From Fidelibacterota bacterium (lineage in GTDB: Bacteria > Fidelibacterota > UBA8477 > JABMPR01): 64,000 nt of DNA. The stretch covers positions 40,447-104,446 of the forward strand of contig JABHBL010000074.1 in assembly GCA_018673925.1 (NCBI GenBank). Direction: 5' to 3'. Of the stretch, positions 32,429 to 42,213 are shown in pieces; the stretch's first letter is position 1; the number at the start of each line of letters is the position of its first letter. Made by a program: the position numbers and the translations under genes. The notes beneath the pieces were generated by a model. That model was not told the DNA's origin. It was given only the letters and a program-made list of their open reading frames with translations, and ran no database searches.

Positions 32429-35257
32429 TTAATCTTCAGGATTCAAAGTCACCTGAACCATTCGATCCATATCAAAGTATTTTACGGCTGCGGCCTGGGC
32501 ATCATCAGCTGAGAAGCCTTCGATAAGCTCATTGAACTTCATAAAATCTGAAAGTTCACGTCCCTCACGGTAGTATACAGCCAGTGAATTCAACCAGTAG
32601 GAATTCTTCTGGATATTGATCTCACGTTCACGGCGTTGAGATTCTTTCACCTTATCAACATTCACTTGATCAGGGGCTTCCTTCATGATCTTGTTAATTT
32701 CAACCAGGACAGCATCGGTCAATTCCTGAACCCGATCAGGTGCACAACCGAAAGTTACATTCAGCGTGTATTTTCCTTGGGGCTCCTTAGACATGCTGGC
32801 CCATACACTGACACCATACACACCGCCCATATCTTCACGGAGAACCTCGCGCAAACGAATACGCAGAACTTGCATCATGGAGTACATGTCATAGCGATTC
32901 TGACGGGTATATTCAAATTTACCTGGGAAGACAATCCGGGTGCGACTCTTGGGTTCCACACCTCGTTTGACTTCTTTATGAACTTTTCCCTGAGGTGTCA
33001 TGACACCTTCATCAACCCAGGTTTCATTTCTGCCTGTGGCAGGGAGTGAACCGAGATACTGTAAAATCAAGGGCAACATGGTTTCATTTTTAAAATTACC
33101 CACGAAGAGAAAAGTAAAATCGCCAGCATCCTGGAAACGATCATCATAAAGTTCTTGAGCTCTGTTGAGATCAACCATATCAAGTTTTTCAACGGTCATG
33201 GGTTGACGACGTGGATGATAGAGATTCATGGTTGCAGCAAGTGTATCACTATAAGCTGCTTCTGGACTGAGACTTTTGTTCTCCAACTGTGAGCGGAACT
33301 GGGTCATCAGGGCTGCAACTGCTTCTTCATCTTGACGACTACCTGTGAATTGCAGGTAGATCATCTGGAAAAGCATTTCAAGATCATTGGGTGATACTGA
33401 ACCACGCAGACCTTCATAGAGGGCGTTGATATAAGGTGTGGTAGCTACCTCTTTACCAGCCATCAATTTTTGCAAATCCATGAGACTGAAATTTCCAAGA
33501 CCACTATAATCCATCAATTTGTCAGCCATCTTACCAGTGATCAGATCCTCGTCTTTAAAGACCGAATATCCACCTGGACTGTAAGCTTGAAAAAGAATCT
33601 CATCATTTTTGAATTCTGTGGATTTTAAGACCACTTTTACACCATTACTTAGGCGGTATTCGTAGGTATCGATATCCTCATGATATTTTTTCTCTACAAC
33701 GCTACCTGCTTTAGGAAGTTCTGAGATAAGTGGCTCAGTAGAAACCTGATCTACATAAGGATCAATTTTCAGAGTGGCGATGCTGGTCATAACTGCAGCC
33801 AGTTCAGCTTCCTCGGGAACGGAAACCCCTTCTTTTTCTGGTCCGGAAGCCATGACGACACGGTTTTCGTCTGTGATGAACTTCTGTGCCAGTGCGTTTA
33901 CTTCATCAAGACCAATTCCAGGTATGGTTTCCTGGTAAAGTTGATACTCATAGGCAATACCTGAAACGGCTTCCTCTTCCAGAAAGTGACGAATCAGTTC
34001 TGAGGCATAACCACGGGATTCTTGTTTATCTCGCTCCTCATAAAGTGCTTCCATTGATCTGAGAACTGACTTTTTTGCTCGATCCAGCTCTGTTGAAGTG
34101 AAACCATGACGACGAACACGCTCTCCCTCTATGAGAACAGCTTCCAGTCCAGCTGGAATACCACCATCAACAACACCAGCACCGAGAGCAACCATTTGAG
34201 AGGTTCTCGCCCAGCCCCATTTGGTGGAGAAGGCATATAGGAAAGGTGCATCGGCTTTCTGGGATAACTCACTAAAACGAGCGTTGAGCATCTCATGGTA
34301 GGTCCGCTCAACGATATTTTCACGGTACTCTCCTGCAGTACGATCAACTCGTGCAGGATGCTTGAAAAGTATATTCACACTGGAGCGGGTGGCCTCTGGA
34401 TCTGATGCGACTGCATAGAGCACCTCAGATTGCCCAGGAACATCAAAAACTGTTCGATCTCTGGTTTCAGTTGCCTTAGGAATAGCCCCGAAGAGAAATT
34501 TGATTCTGGCTTCAATATCAGCAGGATCAAAATCTCCCACAGCAACCACAGCCATGAGATCTGGTCTATACCAATCGTTATAAAAACGCCTGACACTTTC
34601 GTGACTTGCATTTTTTATTACATCCATGGATCCGATTGGAAGTCTATCGGCATAGCGTGAGCCTTTGAAAAGAACGGGGATTTGCTTGTCAAAAATTCGC
34701 TGACCAGCTCCCTGTCCCAGACGCCATTCTTCAACAACAACGCCACGCTCTTTATCAATTTCCTCACCTTCGAGACTCACTTTATGAGCCCAGTTTTCAA
34801 GGATTTTGAAACCTGTCGCCATCTGGTTGACGCTGTCAGTAGGAACTTGAAGCATATACACGGTTTCATCAAAACTGGTGTAAGCATTTAGATCGGGGCC
34901 AAAACGCATTCCAATGCCTTCCAGATAGTTAACCAGATCCTGTTTGGGGAAATCTTCAGTTCCATTAAAGGCGAGATGTTCCAGAAGGTGGGCCAACCCA
35001 AGCTGATCTTCATCTTCCATGATTGAACCAGCATTGATTACCAGGCGTAGTTCTGCACGATTCTCTGGCTTGCCATTCTGCTTTATAAAATATTTTAAAC
35101 CATTGTCCAATTGTCCCTCGATGAGACTTGGATCTGTAGGCATCTGAGCATTTAAATCAATACCACTTTCAGCATCATCCTGACCTGTAAAAACACAGGC
35201 GGACATGAGTAGTGTGAGTGCGATCAGTAGTGAAAAAAGTGATCGTGAGCGGTGCAT
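32429..35257 (-). CDS. M16 family zinc metalloprotease, lipoprotein
   Basis: 942 residues from ATG 35257 (GGGAG upstream). Signal with lipobox LLMSAC, so likely lipid-anchored and acting in the periplasm. The inverted zinc motif HLLEHLAFNG (HxxEH) with later E in the second helix is intact in the N-terminal half; the C-terminal half (from about 500) repeats the fold without the motif, as is usual in two-domain M16 enzymes. These degrade peptides and pass them to import. Confidence 0.93.
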   Translation of the reverse strand: MHRSRSLFSLLIALTLLMSACVFTGQDDAESGIDLNAQMPTDPSLIEGQLDNGLKYFIKQNGKPENRAELRLVINAGSIMEDEDQLGLAHLLEHLAFNGTEDFPKQDLVNYLEGIGMRFGPDLNAYTSFDETVYMLQVPTDSVNQMATGFKILENWAHKVSLEGEEIDKERGVVVEEWRLGQGAGQRIFDKQIPVLFKGSRYADRLPIGSMDVIKNASHESVRRFYNDWYRPDLMAVVAVGDFDPADIEARIKFLFGAIPKATETRDRTVFDVPGQSEVLYAVASDPEATRSSVNILFKHPARVDRTAGEYRENIVERTYHEMLNARFSELSQKADAPFLYAFSTKWGWARTSQMVALGAGVVDGGIPAGLEAVLIEGERVRRHGFTSTELDRAKKSVLRSMEALYEERDKQESRGYASELIRHFLEEEAVSGIAYEYQLYQETIPGIGLDEVNALAQKFITDENRVVMASGPEKEGVSVPEEAELAAVMTSIATLKIDPYVDQVSTEPLISELPKAGSVVEKKYHEDIDTYEYRLSNGVKVVLKSTEFKNDEILFQAYSPGGYSVFKDEDLITGKMADKLMDYSGLGNFSLMDLQKLMAGKEVATTPYINALYEGLRGSVSPNDLEMLFQMIYLQFTGSRQDEEAVAALMTQFRSQLENKSLSPEAAYSDTLAATMNLYHPRRQPMTVEKLDMVDLNRAQELYDDRFQDAGDFTFLFVGNFKNETMLPLILQYLGSLPATGRNETWVDEGVMTPQGKVHKEVKRGVEPKSRTRIVFPGKFEYTRQNRYDMYSMMQVLRIRLREVLREDMGGVYGVSVWASMSKEPQGKYTLNVTFGCAPDRVQELTDAVLVEINKIMKEAPDQVNVDKVKESQRREREINIQKNSYWLNSLAVYYREGRELSDFMKFNELIEGFSADDAQAAAVKYFDMDRMVQVTLNPED

Positions 35258-35378
35258 ATTTATTTCTCCCTTATTCAATATCAAAAAATTGCACGCCATT
35301 ATAATCCTAAACTGGTGGGAATGTTATGCTTACTTGCTTACAGTAAAATAACGCAGGAGACAATAAATCCTTGTTTCT

Positions 35379-35466
35379 GTCCTTGCGAGGAGTGAAACGA
35401 CGTGGCAAACTCCAAATTCTTGGATGTCCGATGTCCGTGACAGCCGCACTTCGTTCGCGAAGACTA
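35379..35466. repeat. REP-like element upstream of the M16 gene
   Basis: TTGCGAGGAGTGAAACGACG...GGCAA (35383-35408, arms TTGC/GCAA) is close to a dispersed repeat found in many environmental genomes, and is followed by CTTCGTTCGCGAAG (35449-35462). It lies in the 230-bp gap between M16 and peptidase C26 genes. Confidence 0.5.
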
Positions 35467-35487
35467 AACCATCTAACTGAGGGATGA

Positions 35488-36198
35488 CTATTTAGATGCT
35501 ATGGAAACAAGCCATTTGAACAAATCAATACCGATGATATCATTGATTTCTGATTCTGGATGCCATTGTACAGCCAGCAGTGGAATGGTTGTATCTTGGG
35601 GTTCCAATACTTCTATGAGACCATCAGCACTTCGGCCTGTGATATGTAAAGATTTTGGCACTTCTTTTATTGCCTGATGGTGTGCACTATTTGTGTCTAC
35701 TACTGTTTGACCTGTTAGTTGGTGGAGGAGTGAACCCCTTTCAAGACTTACATCATGTCGAGCTTCAAACCAGTCTCCAATTCTGTGCACCAACGGCTTA
35801 TTGACCTGAGCGGGAATATCCTGATATAGAGAGCCTCCTAAGAAGACATTGACCTCCTGCATTCCCAGGCATATGGCCAAAGTGGGTACTTTGTTCTCCC
35901 AGACAAATTCGAAAATTTGTTTATCGTGGTCCCCTCGACGTAAATGAAACGGTTTGGGCGTCAGCGGGTCTGGAGATTCTCCATAATATTTGGGATGTAG
36001 ATCATCACCACCAGTAAGAATGATCCCGTCTAATTTCCGGATCAGTGTCGCAAGATCCTCTCGCTTTATAATGGGGGGTATTAAAACCGGGAGCCCGCCA
36101 GCCTTCTGCACGCTGTCCGTGTATGACTTACCCAGAATACTGCGATCCATCTCCTTGTGCTCATAATATGAGGGGCTAAGCCCAATCAGAGGTTTCAT
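35488..36198 (-). CDS. Gamma-glutamyl-GABA hydrolase-like (peptidase C26)
   Basis: 236 residues with a class I glutamine amidotransferase fold: AICLGMQEVNVFLGGSLYQD with the nucleophilic cysteine, VQWHPESE with the catalytic His and Glu, GGDDLHPKYY. The PuuD family cuts gamma-glutamyl bonds. Overlaps the amidohydrolase gene by 4 bp; the operon with BtpA suggests catabolism of one compound. Confidence 0.88.
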   Translation of the reverse strand: MKPLIGLSPSYYEHKEMDRSILGKSYTDSVQKAGGLPVLIPPIIKREDLATLIRKLDGIILTGGDDLHPKYYGESPDPLTPKPFHLRRGDHDKQIFEFVWENKVPTLAICLGMQEVNVFLGGSLYQDIPAQVNKPLVHRIGDWFEARHDVSLERGSLLHQLTGQTVVDTNSAHHQAIKEVPKSLHITGRSADGLIEVLEPQDTTIPLLAVQWHPESEINDIIGIDLFKWLVSIASK

Positions 36199-37766
36199 AC
36201 TCTGCTTCCATTCAGATAAACCGCTTGAATCAAGCCTTCTGGAATTTCATCAACTGAATCAATATGTTGAAAATCAGGATCAAGGACCACAAAATCAGCT
36301 AGGTATCCAGCCTTTAAGATTCCCAGGTCATGTTCTCGGAAACCGGCATAGGCTGCCAGTCGGGTATGTGCTTCCAGTGAGTCATTCAAACCAACTGCCT
36401 CTTCCATATGCCATCCTGCCCGATGAACCGCTCCATGGATAGTGGCAATTGGATCAGCCGGTGATACTGGCCAATCCGATCCAAACGCCAGGACTGTACC
36501 ACCCTGTTTTAATGACTGAAATGGGTAGGCATAGTCGCAGCGATCCCCTAACAATTTTTCAGCATAAAGCGAATCGTCAACACAATGCGCTGGTTGAACA
36601 GAGGCGATGATATCAAGTGATTTAAAACGGGATTGATCCTGAGGATGAATGTGCTGGGCATGTTCAATTCGGAAACGTCTATCCCTGGGACCATTTTCCT
36701 GAGTGACTTTCTCGAAGATATCTAAGACTTCGCGTACGGCTCGATCACCGATGGCATGGATCACACTCTGGTATCCCAATTTATCCGCCTCGGCAATAGT
36801 TCTATGAATCAGTTCCACATCTTTCCACTGACTATCATAAATACCAGCAGATTCAGGACTATCATCATAGGATTCCAGCATGAGTGCAGTATGAGAACCA
36901 AGACTCCCATCACTAAATCCCTTGAGGCCTTTATACTGGAAGAATTCATCTTCATAAATGCCTTCATGCAACAGGTCTTTCATTTTTTGCCACTCAAGAA
37001 TTGGTGTATAGGCAGTTACCCTGACCTTCAGCTTCCCCGCTTTGGCCATCCTTTGTAAAAAGTGAAAGTGGTTCCTATCATGGATCATGTCTCCCACTGA
37101 GGTAACACCACGCTCCAGCAAATATTGTTGAGAAACCTCAAGGTTGTTCTGGAGTTCTGATTCAGTCTCTTCAGGAATTCTATTGAACACCAATTCCATA
37201 GCTTCTTCACGCAAAATACCTGTGGGTTCCCCCTTTTCATCGCGGTCTATAACGCCAGCTTGGGGGTCTGATGTCTCAGATGAAATTCCAGCTAACTTAA
37301 GAGCCGCTGAGCTGGCAATACCTGAATGCCCATCGTGTCGCGTAAGAATCATGGGATGTCCTGGTGCGGCCTCATCCAGCCAGCTTCGATGAGGAAGACT
37401 ACCATCTGTAAAGTGATGCTCATTCCAGCCCCCACCCTTAAGCCAGGATCCAGGTTGACGACCAGATGCGAACCTTTTTACGATATCGATAAAACCCTTT
37501 TTGGAGGTGGCGTCTTGTGCCGGAATGGTGAGTAAAGTTTCTCCACCCCACAGAAAATGGACATGGGCATCAATAAAACCGGGCACTACAACCGCACCCA
37601 TTAAATCGATGGCTACAGTAGTATCATCTGTATATTGTGAAAGATCATCTCCCACCGCCAGGATGGTTTTCCCCCGGGTTGCCATTTGAGAGACCTGACT
37701 GCGTTGATCATCCTGGGTCAGAATGATGCCATTGATATATAATTTTTCAGCTCTGTGCGTATTCAT
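36195..37766 (-). CDS. Amidohydrolase (YtcJ-like)
   Basis: 523 residues. The amidohydrolase metal site is present: PGFIDAHVHFLWGG, SVIHAIGDRAV, RIEHAQHI and FGSDWPVSPADP. The YtcJ group (DUF1794-type) has mostly unknown substrates. It overlaps both neighbours by 4 bp. Confidence 0.88.
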   Translation of the reverse strand: MNTHRAEKLYINGIILTQDDQRSQVSQMATRGKTILAVGDDLSQYTDDTTVAIDLMGAVVVPGFIDAHVHFLWGGETLLTIPAQDATSKKGFIDIVKRFASGRQPGSWLKGGGWNEHHFTDGSLPHRSWLDEAAPGHPMILTRHDGHSGIASSAALKLAGISSETSDPQAGVIDRDEKGEPTGILREEAMELVFNRIPEETESELQNNLEVSQQYLLERGVTSVGDMIHDRNHFHFLQRMAKAGKLKVRVTAYTPILEWQKMKDLLHEGIYEDEFFQYKGLKGFSDGSLGSHTALMLESYDDSPESAGIYDSQWKDVELIHRTIAEADKLGYQSVIHAIGDRAVREVLDIFEKVTQENGPRDRRFRIEHAQHIHPQDQSRFKSLDIIASVQPAHCVDDSLYAEKLLGDRCDYAYPFQSLKQGGTVLAFGSDWPVSPADPIATIHGAVHRAGWHMEEAVGLNDSLEAHTRLAAYAGFREHDLGILKAGYLADFVVLDPDFQHIDSVDEIPEGLIQAVYLNGSRV

Positions 37767-38578
37767 GAAAGTAAACTTTGACGTGCTTGGACCAGGGCTT
37801 CGATCCGCAGGGGATCAGGATCATTTTTCCAATTACCCTCCTGCTTGAAATAACTGCCTACAATAAAGGCATCTGCAACATCAAAGATATAAGAAAGCCC
37901 CTCAGGAGTCACGCCACTTCCCACCAGCACAGGTAGCTGTGCATTTGCATAGACACGACTCAGTTCTTCTTGATTGACTGGTTTGCCTGTATGAGTGCCA
38001 GTGATAATCGCACCATCACTGAGAAAAAATTCAGCAGCTTCAACTGTATCCTCAAGAGATACGTCAGAGGTCATAGCATGGCTGCTATGCTTTTTCTTGA
38101 TATCGGTAAATATCATGATGTCCTCTGCTCCAATTTGTTTCCGAAAGCGAAGAAGATTACCTGCATCTGATTGGAGTAAGCCTTCATCAGCCATATGACC
38201 GAATACAAAACCCTCGGCTCGAATAAATTGTAATTCTGCTGCTTGAGCTATAGATAGAGCTGCTTGATTTGCCCCAGCCAGGATCTGGAGACCCAGGGGC
38301 AGGTTGGTTACCGCACGAACATCCGAGCATATTCGGGTGAGCGATGCAATAATTTCTGGTCCCACCTCACGATTCAAATAGGGGACATCGTGCATATTTT
38401 CCAGGGCTATGGATTGCATCCCACATTCGGTGAGAATTTTTGCCTCCTTGACAGCCTGGGCTGCAATTTCAGATACTGAGAGATGGTTTTGGGGTGTTCC
38501 AGGGAGAGCCTGGGCATGAATCATGCCTATCAGACTTTTATCCTGTTTAAAAATGCTGGAAAAATTTTCTGTATTCAT
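37763..38578 (-). CDS. BtpA/SgcQ family protein
   Basis: 271 residues. GMIHAQALPGTPQNHLSV at the start, SIALENMHDVPYLNREV, FVFGHMADEG, IFTDIKKKHSSHA and VLVGSGVTPE are the BtpA/SgcQ barrel pattern. In cyanobacteria BtpA is needed for photosystem I; the wider family is linked to sugar-like metabolism. Here the operon partners suggest a catabolic role. Confidence 0.85.
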   Translation of the reverse strand: MNTENFSSIFKQDKSLIGMIHAQALPGTPQNHLSVSEIAAQAVKEAKILTECGMQSIALENMHDVPYLNREVGPEIIASLTRICSDVRAVTNLPLGLQILAGANQAALSIAQAAELQFIRAEGFVFGHMADEGLLQSDAGNLLRFRKQIGAEDIMIFTDIKKKHSSHAMTSDVSLEDTVEAAEFFLSDGAIITGTHTGKPVNQEELSRVYANAQLPVLVGSGVTPEGLSYIFDVADAFIVGSYFKQEGNWKNDPDPLRIEALVQARQSLLS

Positions 38579-38665
38579 ATGATGAGTCCTGTCATTGTTT
38601 TTTGTCTGCCAATATAATGAGAGATGATGTGTTGGGAATCCCCCCGCTTGGGTCGCTCTATTATT

Positions 38666-39388
38666 TTACAGTGTTGTCTCTAAATAAATTTGCCTCGGTC
38701 GCTTTATTCCAAACCGCCTCAACCTTTCTTTAATCCCCTGTGCCTTGCTTGCTAAGGCCTCAAATTCTGGTCGTTCAATCTCTCCTTTTACAAGTACATC
38801 AATAATGGCTTCCATTTCGCTTATTTCATTCTCATCCCGGTCAATAATCTTGTCATTAAGCAGGATTTCTTTTTTGTTGATCTGGAGTTCATTCTCATCC
38901 ACAAGTTTTTTGATCGAAGTTGCAGAGAACGTCGTTTCATGATGAATCCCATTCAATCTATCCGTTTCAGCTCTGAGGGTATGGAAGTCACAATACACCT
39001 GTTCTGTTTCAGTGAGATCATTGCTGATCATTTCGGTGATGATGATCAGACCCGTCGATTTGATTAATCTTTTTAGCTCAGCCAGAACAGCCGGTTTATC
39101 TTTGAGATGGTGGAGTGTGTTTGAAAGGGTGATGGTATCAAAATGATTGTTCTCAAGATTGAGGGGAAGGTTTTCATGGACAATGAAATCTACATTAAAT
39201 GCTTCTAGGGTTTTCCTGGCTGTCTGAACTGATTCCGGGTTTATATCAACTCCAGTAACTGAATTGAATGAATCGTTATGATCGAGTACATATTTGAGAA
39301 ATCCTCCATCACCGCATCCGAACTCCAGATAATCACCTAGATCAAGTTCCTGAATGTGCCTGGCGAGCGAGTGATATTCATTATACAT
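38666..39388 (-). CDS. SAM-dependent methyltransferase
   Basis: 240 residues with the class I motif LEFGCGDGGFLKYVL (motif I), VTGVDINPESV, and HFDTITLSNTLHHLKDK (motif II). The substrate cannot be read. It stands alone, 25 bp after the epimerase gene. Confidence 0.85.
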   Translation of the reverse strand: MYNEYHSLARHIQELDLGDYLEFGCGDGGFLKYVLDHNDSFNSVTGVDINPESVQTARKTLEAFNVDFIVHENLPLNLENNHFDTITLSNTLHHLKDKPAVLAELKRLIKSTGLIIITEMISNDLTETEQVYCDFHTLRAETDRLNGIHHETTFSATSIKKLVDENELQINKKEILLNDKIIDRDENEISEMEAIIDVLVKGEIERPEFEALASKAQGIKERLRRFGIKRPRQIYLETTL

Positions 39389-39413
39389 GCTGGTTCCTTA
39401 ACCCTCGAATTTG

Positions 39414-40400
39414 TTATCCCTTACTTGCATGGTATTGAATCATCTTATCGAAAAGACCGTTGAGATAAGGGTCAATCTTCTGACGCGCAGAATCAGCTTC
39501 ATACCAGGCAACAATCTCCTTTGCACCCTGTTCAAAGGGAATCTCAGCAGAAAAATCCGGCACTAACGTCTTAATCTTTGAATTATCAAAGATCATGCTG
39601 TGAGACTTGTCCCCCAACAATCCCTCGGCAAATACTTGATCATATCTGGCGATGATATCTGACGGAATGTGGACCAGGTTTGGCTCAATACCCATGGCCG
39701 ACCCCATATGCCTGAAAATATTATCCCAGGATAACCATTCATCTGAGGTGATGTGGTATGCTTCATTGATGGCTTCTGCTTTCCCCAACAGACCCACCAG
39801 GCCTTTCGCAAAATCCTTATGATGGGTGAGCGTCCAGACAGATGCACCATCACCATGTGAAATGACAGGAAGTCCCTGCTTTATTCGCATGAGTGTGGTG
39901 ATCCCACCCTGGAGTGGAATGAGTGTTTTATCATAGGTGTGTGATGGTCGGACAATTGTGTAAGGGAAGCCTGTTTCCAGATAGGCTTCTCTCAGGCTTT
40001 CCTCAACAGCGATTTTTTTGCGGGCATATTCCCAGTATGGGTTGCTGAGTGGGGTCTCTTCAGTAATAGGTAGCCTGCTCGGTGGGGTCTCATACAGGGC
40101 TGCAGTACTGATGAAGACATACTGTTTGGTCCTGCTAGAAAAAATATCAATGTCATGTTGAAGCTGTTCGGTGGTGAAGGTGATCCAGTTGACAACAACA
40201 TCAAATTGATGGTCACCAAGAGCTGTTAATGTTTCGTCAGAATTACGGATATCTGCCTTGATGGTCTTCACACCTGATACCGGGCGCAGCTCTGCGCTTG
40301 TCCCTCTATTCAGATGATACAGATCAATACCTCTAGATACAGCTAATTCTGAACAGGCGGAACTGATGATACCCGTTCCTCCAATAAATAAAACTTTCAT
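39414..40400 (-). CDS. NAD-dependent epimerase/dehydratase
   Basis: 328 residues from ATG 40400 (AAGAGGTG upstream). VLFIGGTGIISSA is the nucleotide loop; YWEYARKKIAVEE carries the YxxxK active site (Y-x(3)-K). GDGASVWTLTHHKDFAKG resembles the NAD-dependent sugar epimerase family. The exact substrate is not clear. Confidence 0.83.
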   Translation of the reverse strand: MKVLFIGGTGIISSACSELAVSRGIDLYHLNRGTSAELRPVSGVKTIKADIRNSDETLTALGDHQFDVVVNWITFTTEQLQHDIDIFSSRTKQYVFISTAALYETPPSRLPITEETPLSNPYWEYARKKIAVEESLREAYLETGFPYTIVRPSHTYDKTLIPLQGGITTLMRIKQGLPVISHGDGASVWTLTHHKDFAKGLVGLLGKAEAINEAYHITSDEWLSWDNIFRHMGSAMGIEPNLVHIPSDIIARYDQVFAEGLLGDKSHSMIFDNSKIKTLVPDFSAEIPFEQGAKEIVAWYEADSARQKIDPYLNGLFDKMIQYHASKG

Positions 40401-40422
40401 AGCACCTCTTTTGTTGAACAGG

Positions 40423-40884
40423 TCAATTATGGTGACCCTTGGGCAGCTTTCCAAAAATGCCCCATAACCAATGATGAAATTTATGTAGTCCCCGGGGCTG
40501 GGAAAACATCAGTATGCACTCCCCATGGACAACCTCCATCTCATGCTCCTTACAATACTGAATCGCCTCAGGTGATTCTGACCCCTGCTGCATCCAGATT
40601 TTCATAATCCCTGCTGAATGTGCTTCCCGAACCAATTTTTCAGTCTGCGCTGGCGGGACCACATTTATCAACCCACCTACCTCAGCAGATAAATCCGCCA
40701 GGGACCCAGAGCAGGCAACACCATTTATTTCAGATGCTACAGGGTGAGTTATATGCAATTCATAACCCTTATTACAGAGCTCCTTGTATACCATATTGCC
40801 AAACTTATTGGCCTTGCTGGAAGCTCCAGCTAGGGCCAGTTTTTTTTCTGCCAGAAATGACTCAATAGGTGTTTGCTCAATCAT
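40423..40884 (-). CDS. CoA-binding domain protein (YccU-like)
   Basis: 153 residues from ATG 40884, with AGGAGGGG upstream. ALAGASSKANKFGNMVYKEL is the CoA-binding loop of the YccU family; GIMKIWMQQGSESPEAI follows. Role unknown, perhaps CoA-dependent regulation. Confidence 0.85.
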   Translation of the reverse strand: MIEQTPIESFLAEKKLALAGASSKANKFGNMVYKELCNKGYELHITHPVASEINGVACSGSLADLSAEVGGLINVVPPAQTEKLVREAHSAGIMKIWMQQGSESPEAIQYCKEHEMEVVHGECILMFSQPRGLHKFHHWLWGIFGKLPKGHHN

Positions 40885-40909
40885 TTTCCCCTCCTTATAT
40901 ATGAAAATA

Positions 40910-41359
40910 TTATCGTCGTCTAATGGACTGAATAACCACATCCAATTTCTGGAGGAATTCAGAACGGTCTCGCTGAGTCAGCGGCGGTGGACCACCTGTA
41001 ATTTCACCAGCCCCTCTTAATTCTGCCAGGAGATCCCGGGTTGCCAGGGTCTGACCAATATTATCATCAGTAAATCGTTTCCCAGAATTACTCAGCACCT
41101 CGGCTCCCGCAGTAATACAACGTCCTGCAAGGGGGATGTCTGCTGTGATAACCACATCACCTTCTTGCACATGCTCGACAATCCAATCATCTGCTTCATC
41201 AAAACCATCACCGACAACTTCCAGCTTAATTCGCGAGCTTTGTGGAACGCGCATTCTGGAATTTGATACAAGAGTGACCTCCAGCTGGTATCGGTCAGCT
41301 ACTCGATATACTTCCTTTTTTACGGGACACGCATCAGCGTCTATATAGATGTGCAGCAA
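40910..41359 (-). CDS. yaiI: YaiI/YqxD family PIN-like protein (UPF0178)
   Basis: 149 residues starting at TTG 41359, directly after the stop of the beta-lactamase gene. HIYIDADACPVKKEVYRVA and DVVITADIPLAGRCITAGA match the family, a small PIN-like group that may be RNase-related. No other start exists near. Confidence 0.87.
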   Translation of the reverse strand: MLHIYIDADACPVKKEVYRVADRYQLEVTLVSNSRMRVPQSSRIKLEVVGDGFDEADDWIVEHVQEGDVVITADIPLAGRCITAGAEVLSNSGKRFTDDNIGQTLATRDLLAELRGAGEITGGPPPLTQRDRSEFLQKLDVVIQSIRRR

Positions 41360-42172
41360 TTAATTCATATCCTTCTGAGTTTGGGGCAATACACCTATGA
41401 GCGTCAAAGCTTCTCGGGTGATATCTTTTTGCTTTCCATAGTCTTCATTTGAGTTGATTTCAATATTGATAGCAAAGAACCAGACCTCGTCCTTCTTTAT
41501 AACATATCCTACCCACCAGCCATGCTCACCATCTGTGCGAATCGCCCAACCTGTTTTTGCTAGAATTGTGTATTCACCTGTTTCCTCAAAAATCATGATT
41601 TCCTTCACCTGTGCAAGATGTTCTTGGTTGATGGGTAAATCATTTTTATAAAACTTTTTCAGGAAAGAAATTTGCTCCTCAGTCGTGATCCGTATGTCAC
41701 CATCCAGCCAAAACTTAGTGAGTTCTGGACCTGTAATCATGTTTCCATATTCAAAATTCTTCAGGTATTGCAAATATTTCTCATTACCAATCCTCAGTGC
41801 AATATCCTGATAAAACCAAACACAAGAAACAGGGAATGCCGTCTTCATGGAATGGTCCTGATTCCATGCATCGACAAATCTTACTTCGCCATCCCAAAAC
41901 AATACTTCTTCAGGACTCGATACGGCAGCTTCCTCAAGGGCAATAAGAGAATTCGGTATTTTAAAGGTGGAGGCTGGGAGGAAGGGGGTTCTTGCTCTTT
42001 CAGGGAATGCCTGATATTTCTTACTGCCATCCAGATTGGAGATGCCGATGGTTCCTGCTATACCCCTTTCCGTAAAAAGAGACTCCAATATTTTCTGAGA
42101 AGGCTGATCGGCACAGGAAACCAAAATTAACGTAGAAATCATCATGATAAAGCTCTTGGTGATGACTCGCAT
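41360..42172 (-). CDS. bla: Class D beta-lactamase (OXA type)
   Basis: 270 residues with lipobox LILVSC, so exported or lipid-anchored. All class D motifs are present: STFKIPNS (active Ser and Lys), SCVWFYQ (SxV), FEYGNMI (YGN) and ILAKTGWAI (KTG), plus GEHGWWVGYV. It should hydrolyse beta-lactams; the spectrum cannot be told. It is an ordinary genomic gene here, not in a visible integron or transposon. Confidence 0.92.
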   Translation of the reverse strand: MRVITKSFIMMISTLILVSCADQPSQKILESLFTERGIAGTIGISNLDGSKKYQAFPERARTPFLPASTFKIPNSLIALEEAAVSSPEEVLFWDGEVRFVDAWNQDHSMKTAFPVSCVWFYQDIALRIGNEKYLQYLKNFEYGNMITGPELTKFWLDGDIRITTEEQISFLKKFYKNDLPINQEHLAQVKEIMIFEETGEYTILAKTGWAIRTDGEHGWWVGYVIKKDEVWFFAINIEINSNEDYGKQKDITREALTLIGVLPQTQKDMN

Positions 42173-42213
42173 ATGGATTCCTTTTCAAGTTTTCTTATCT
42201 GAGGTGAATCGCT

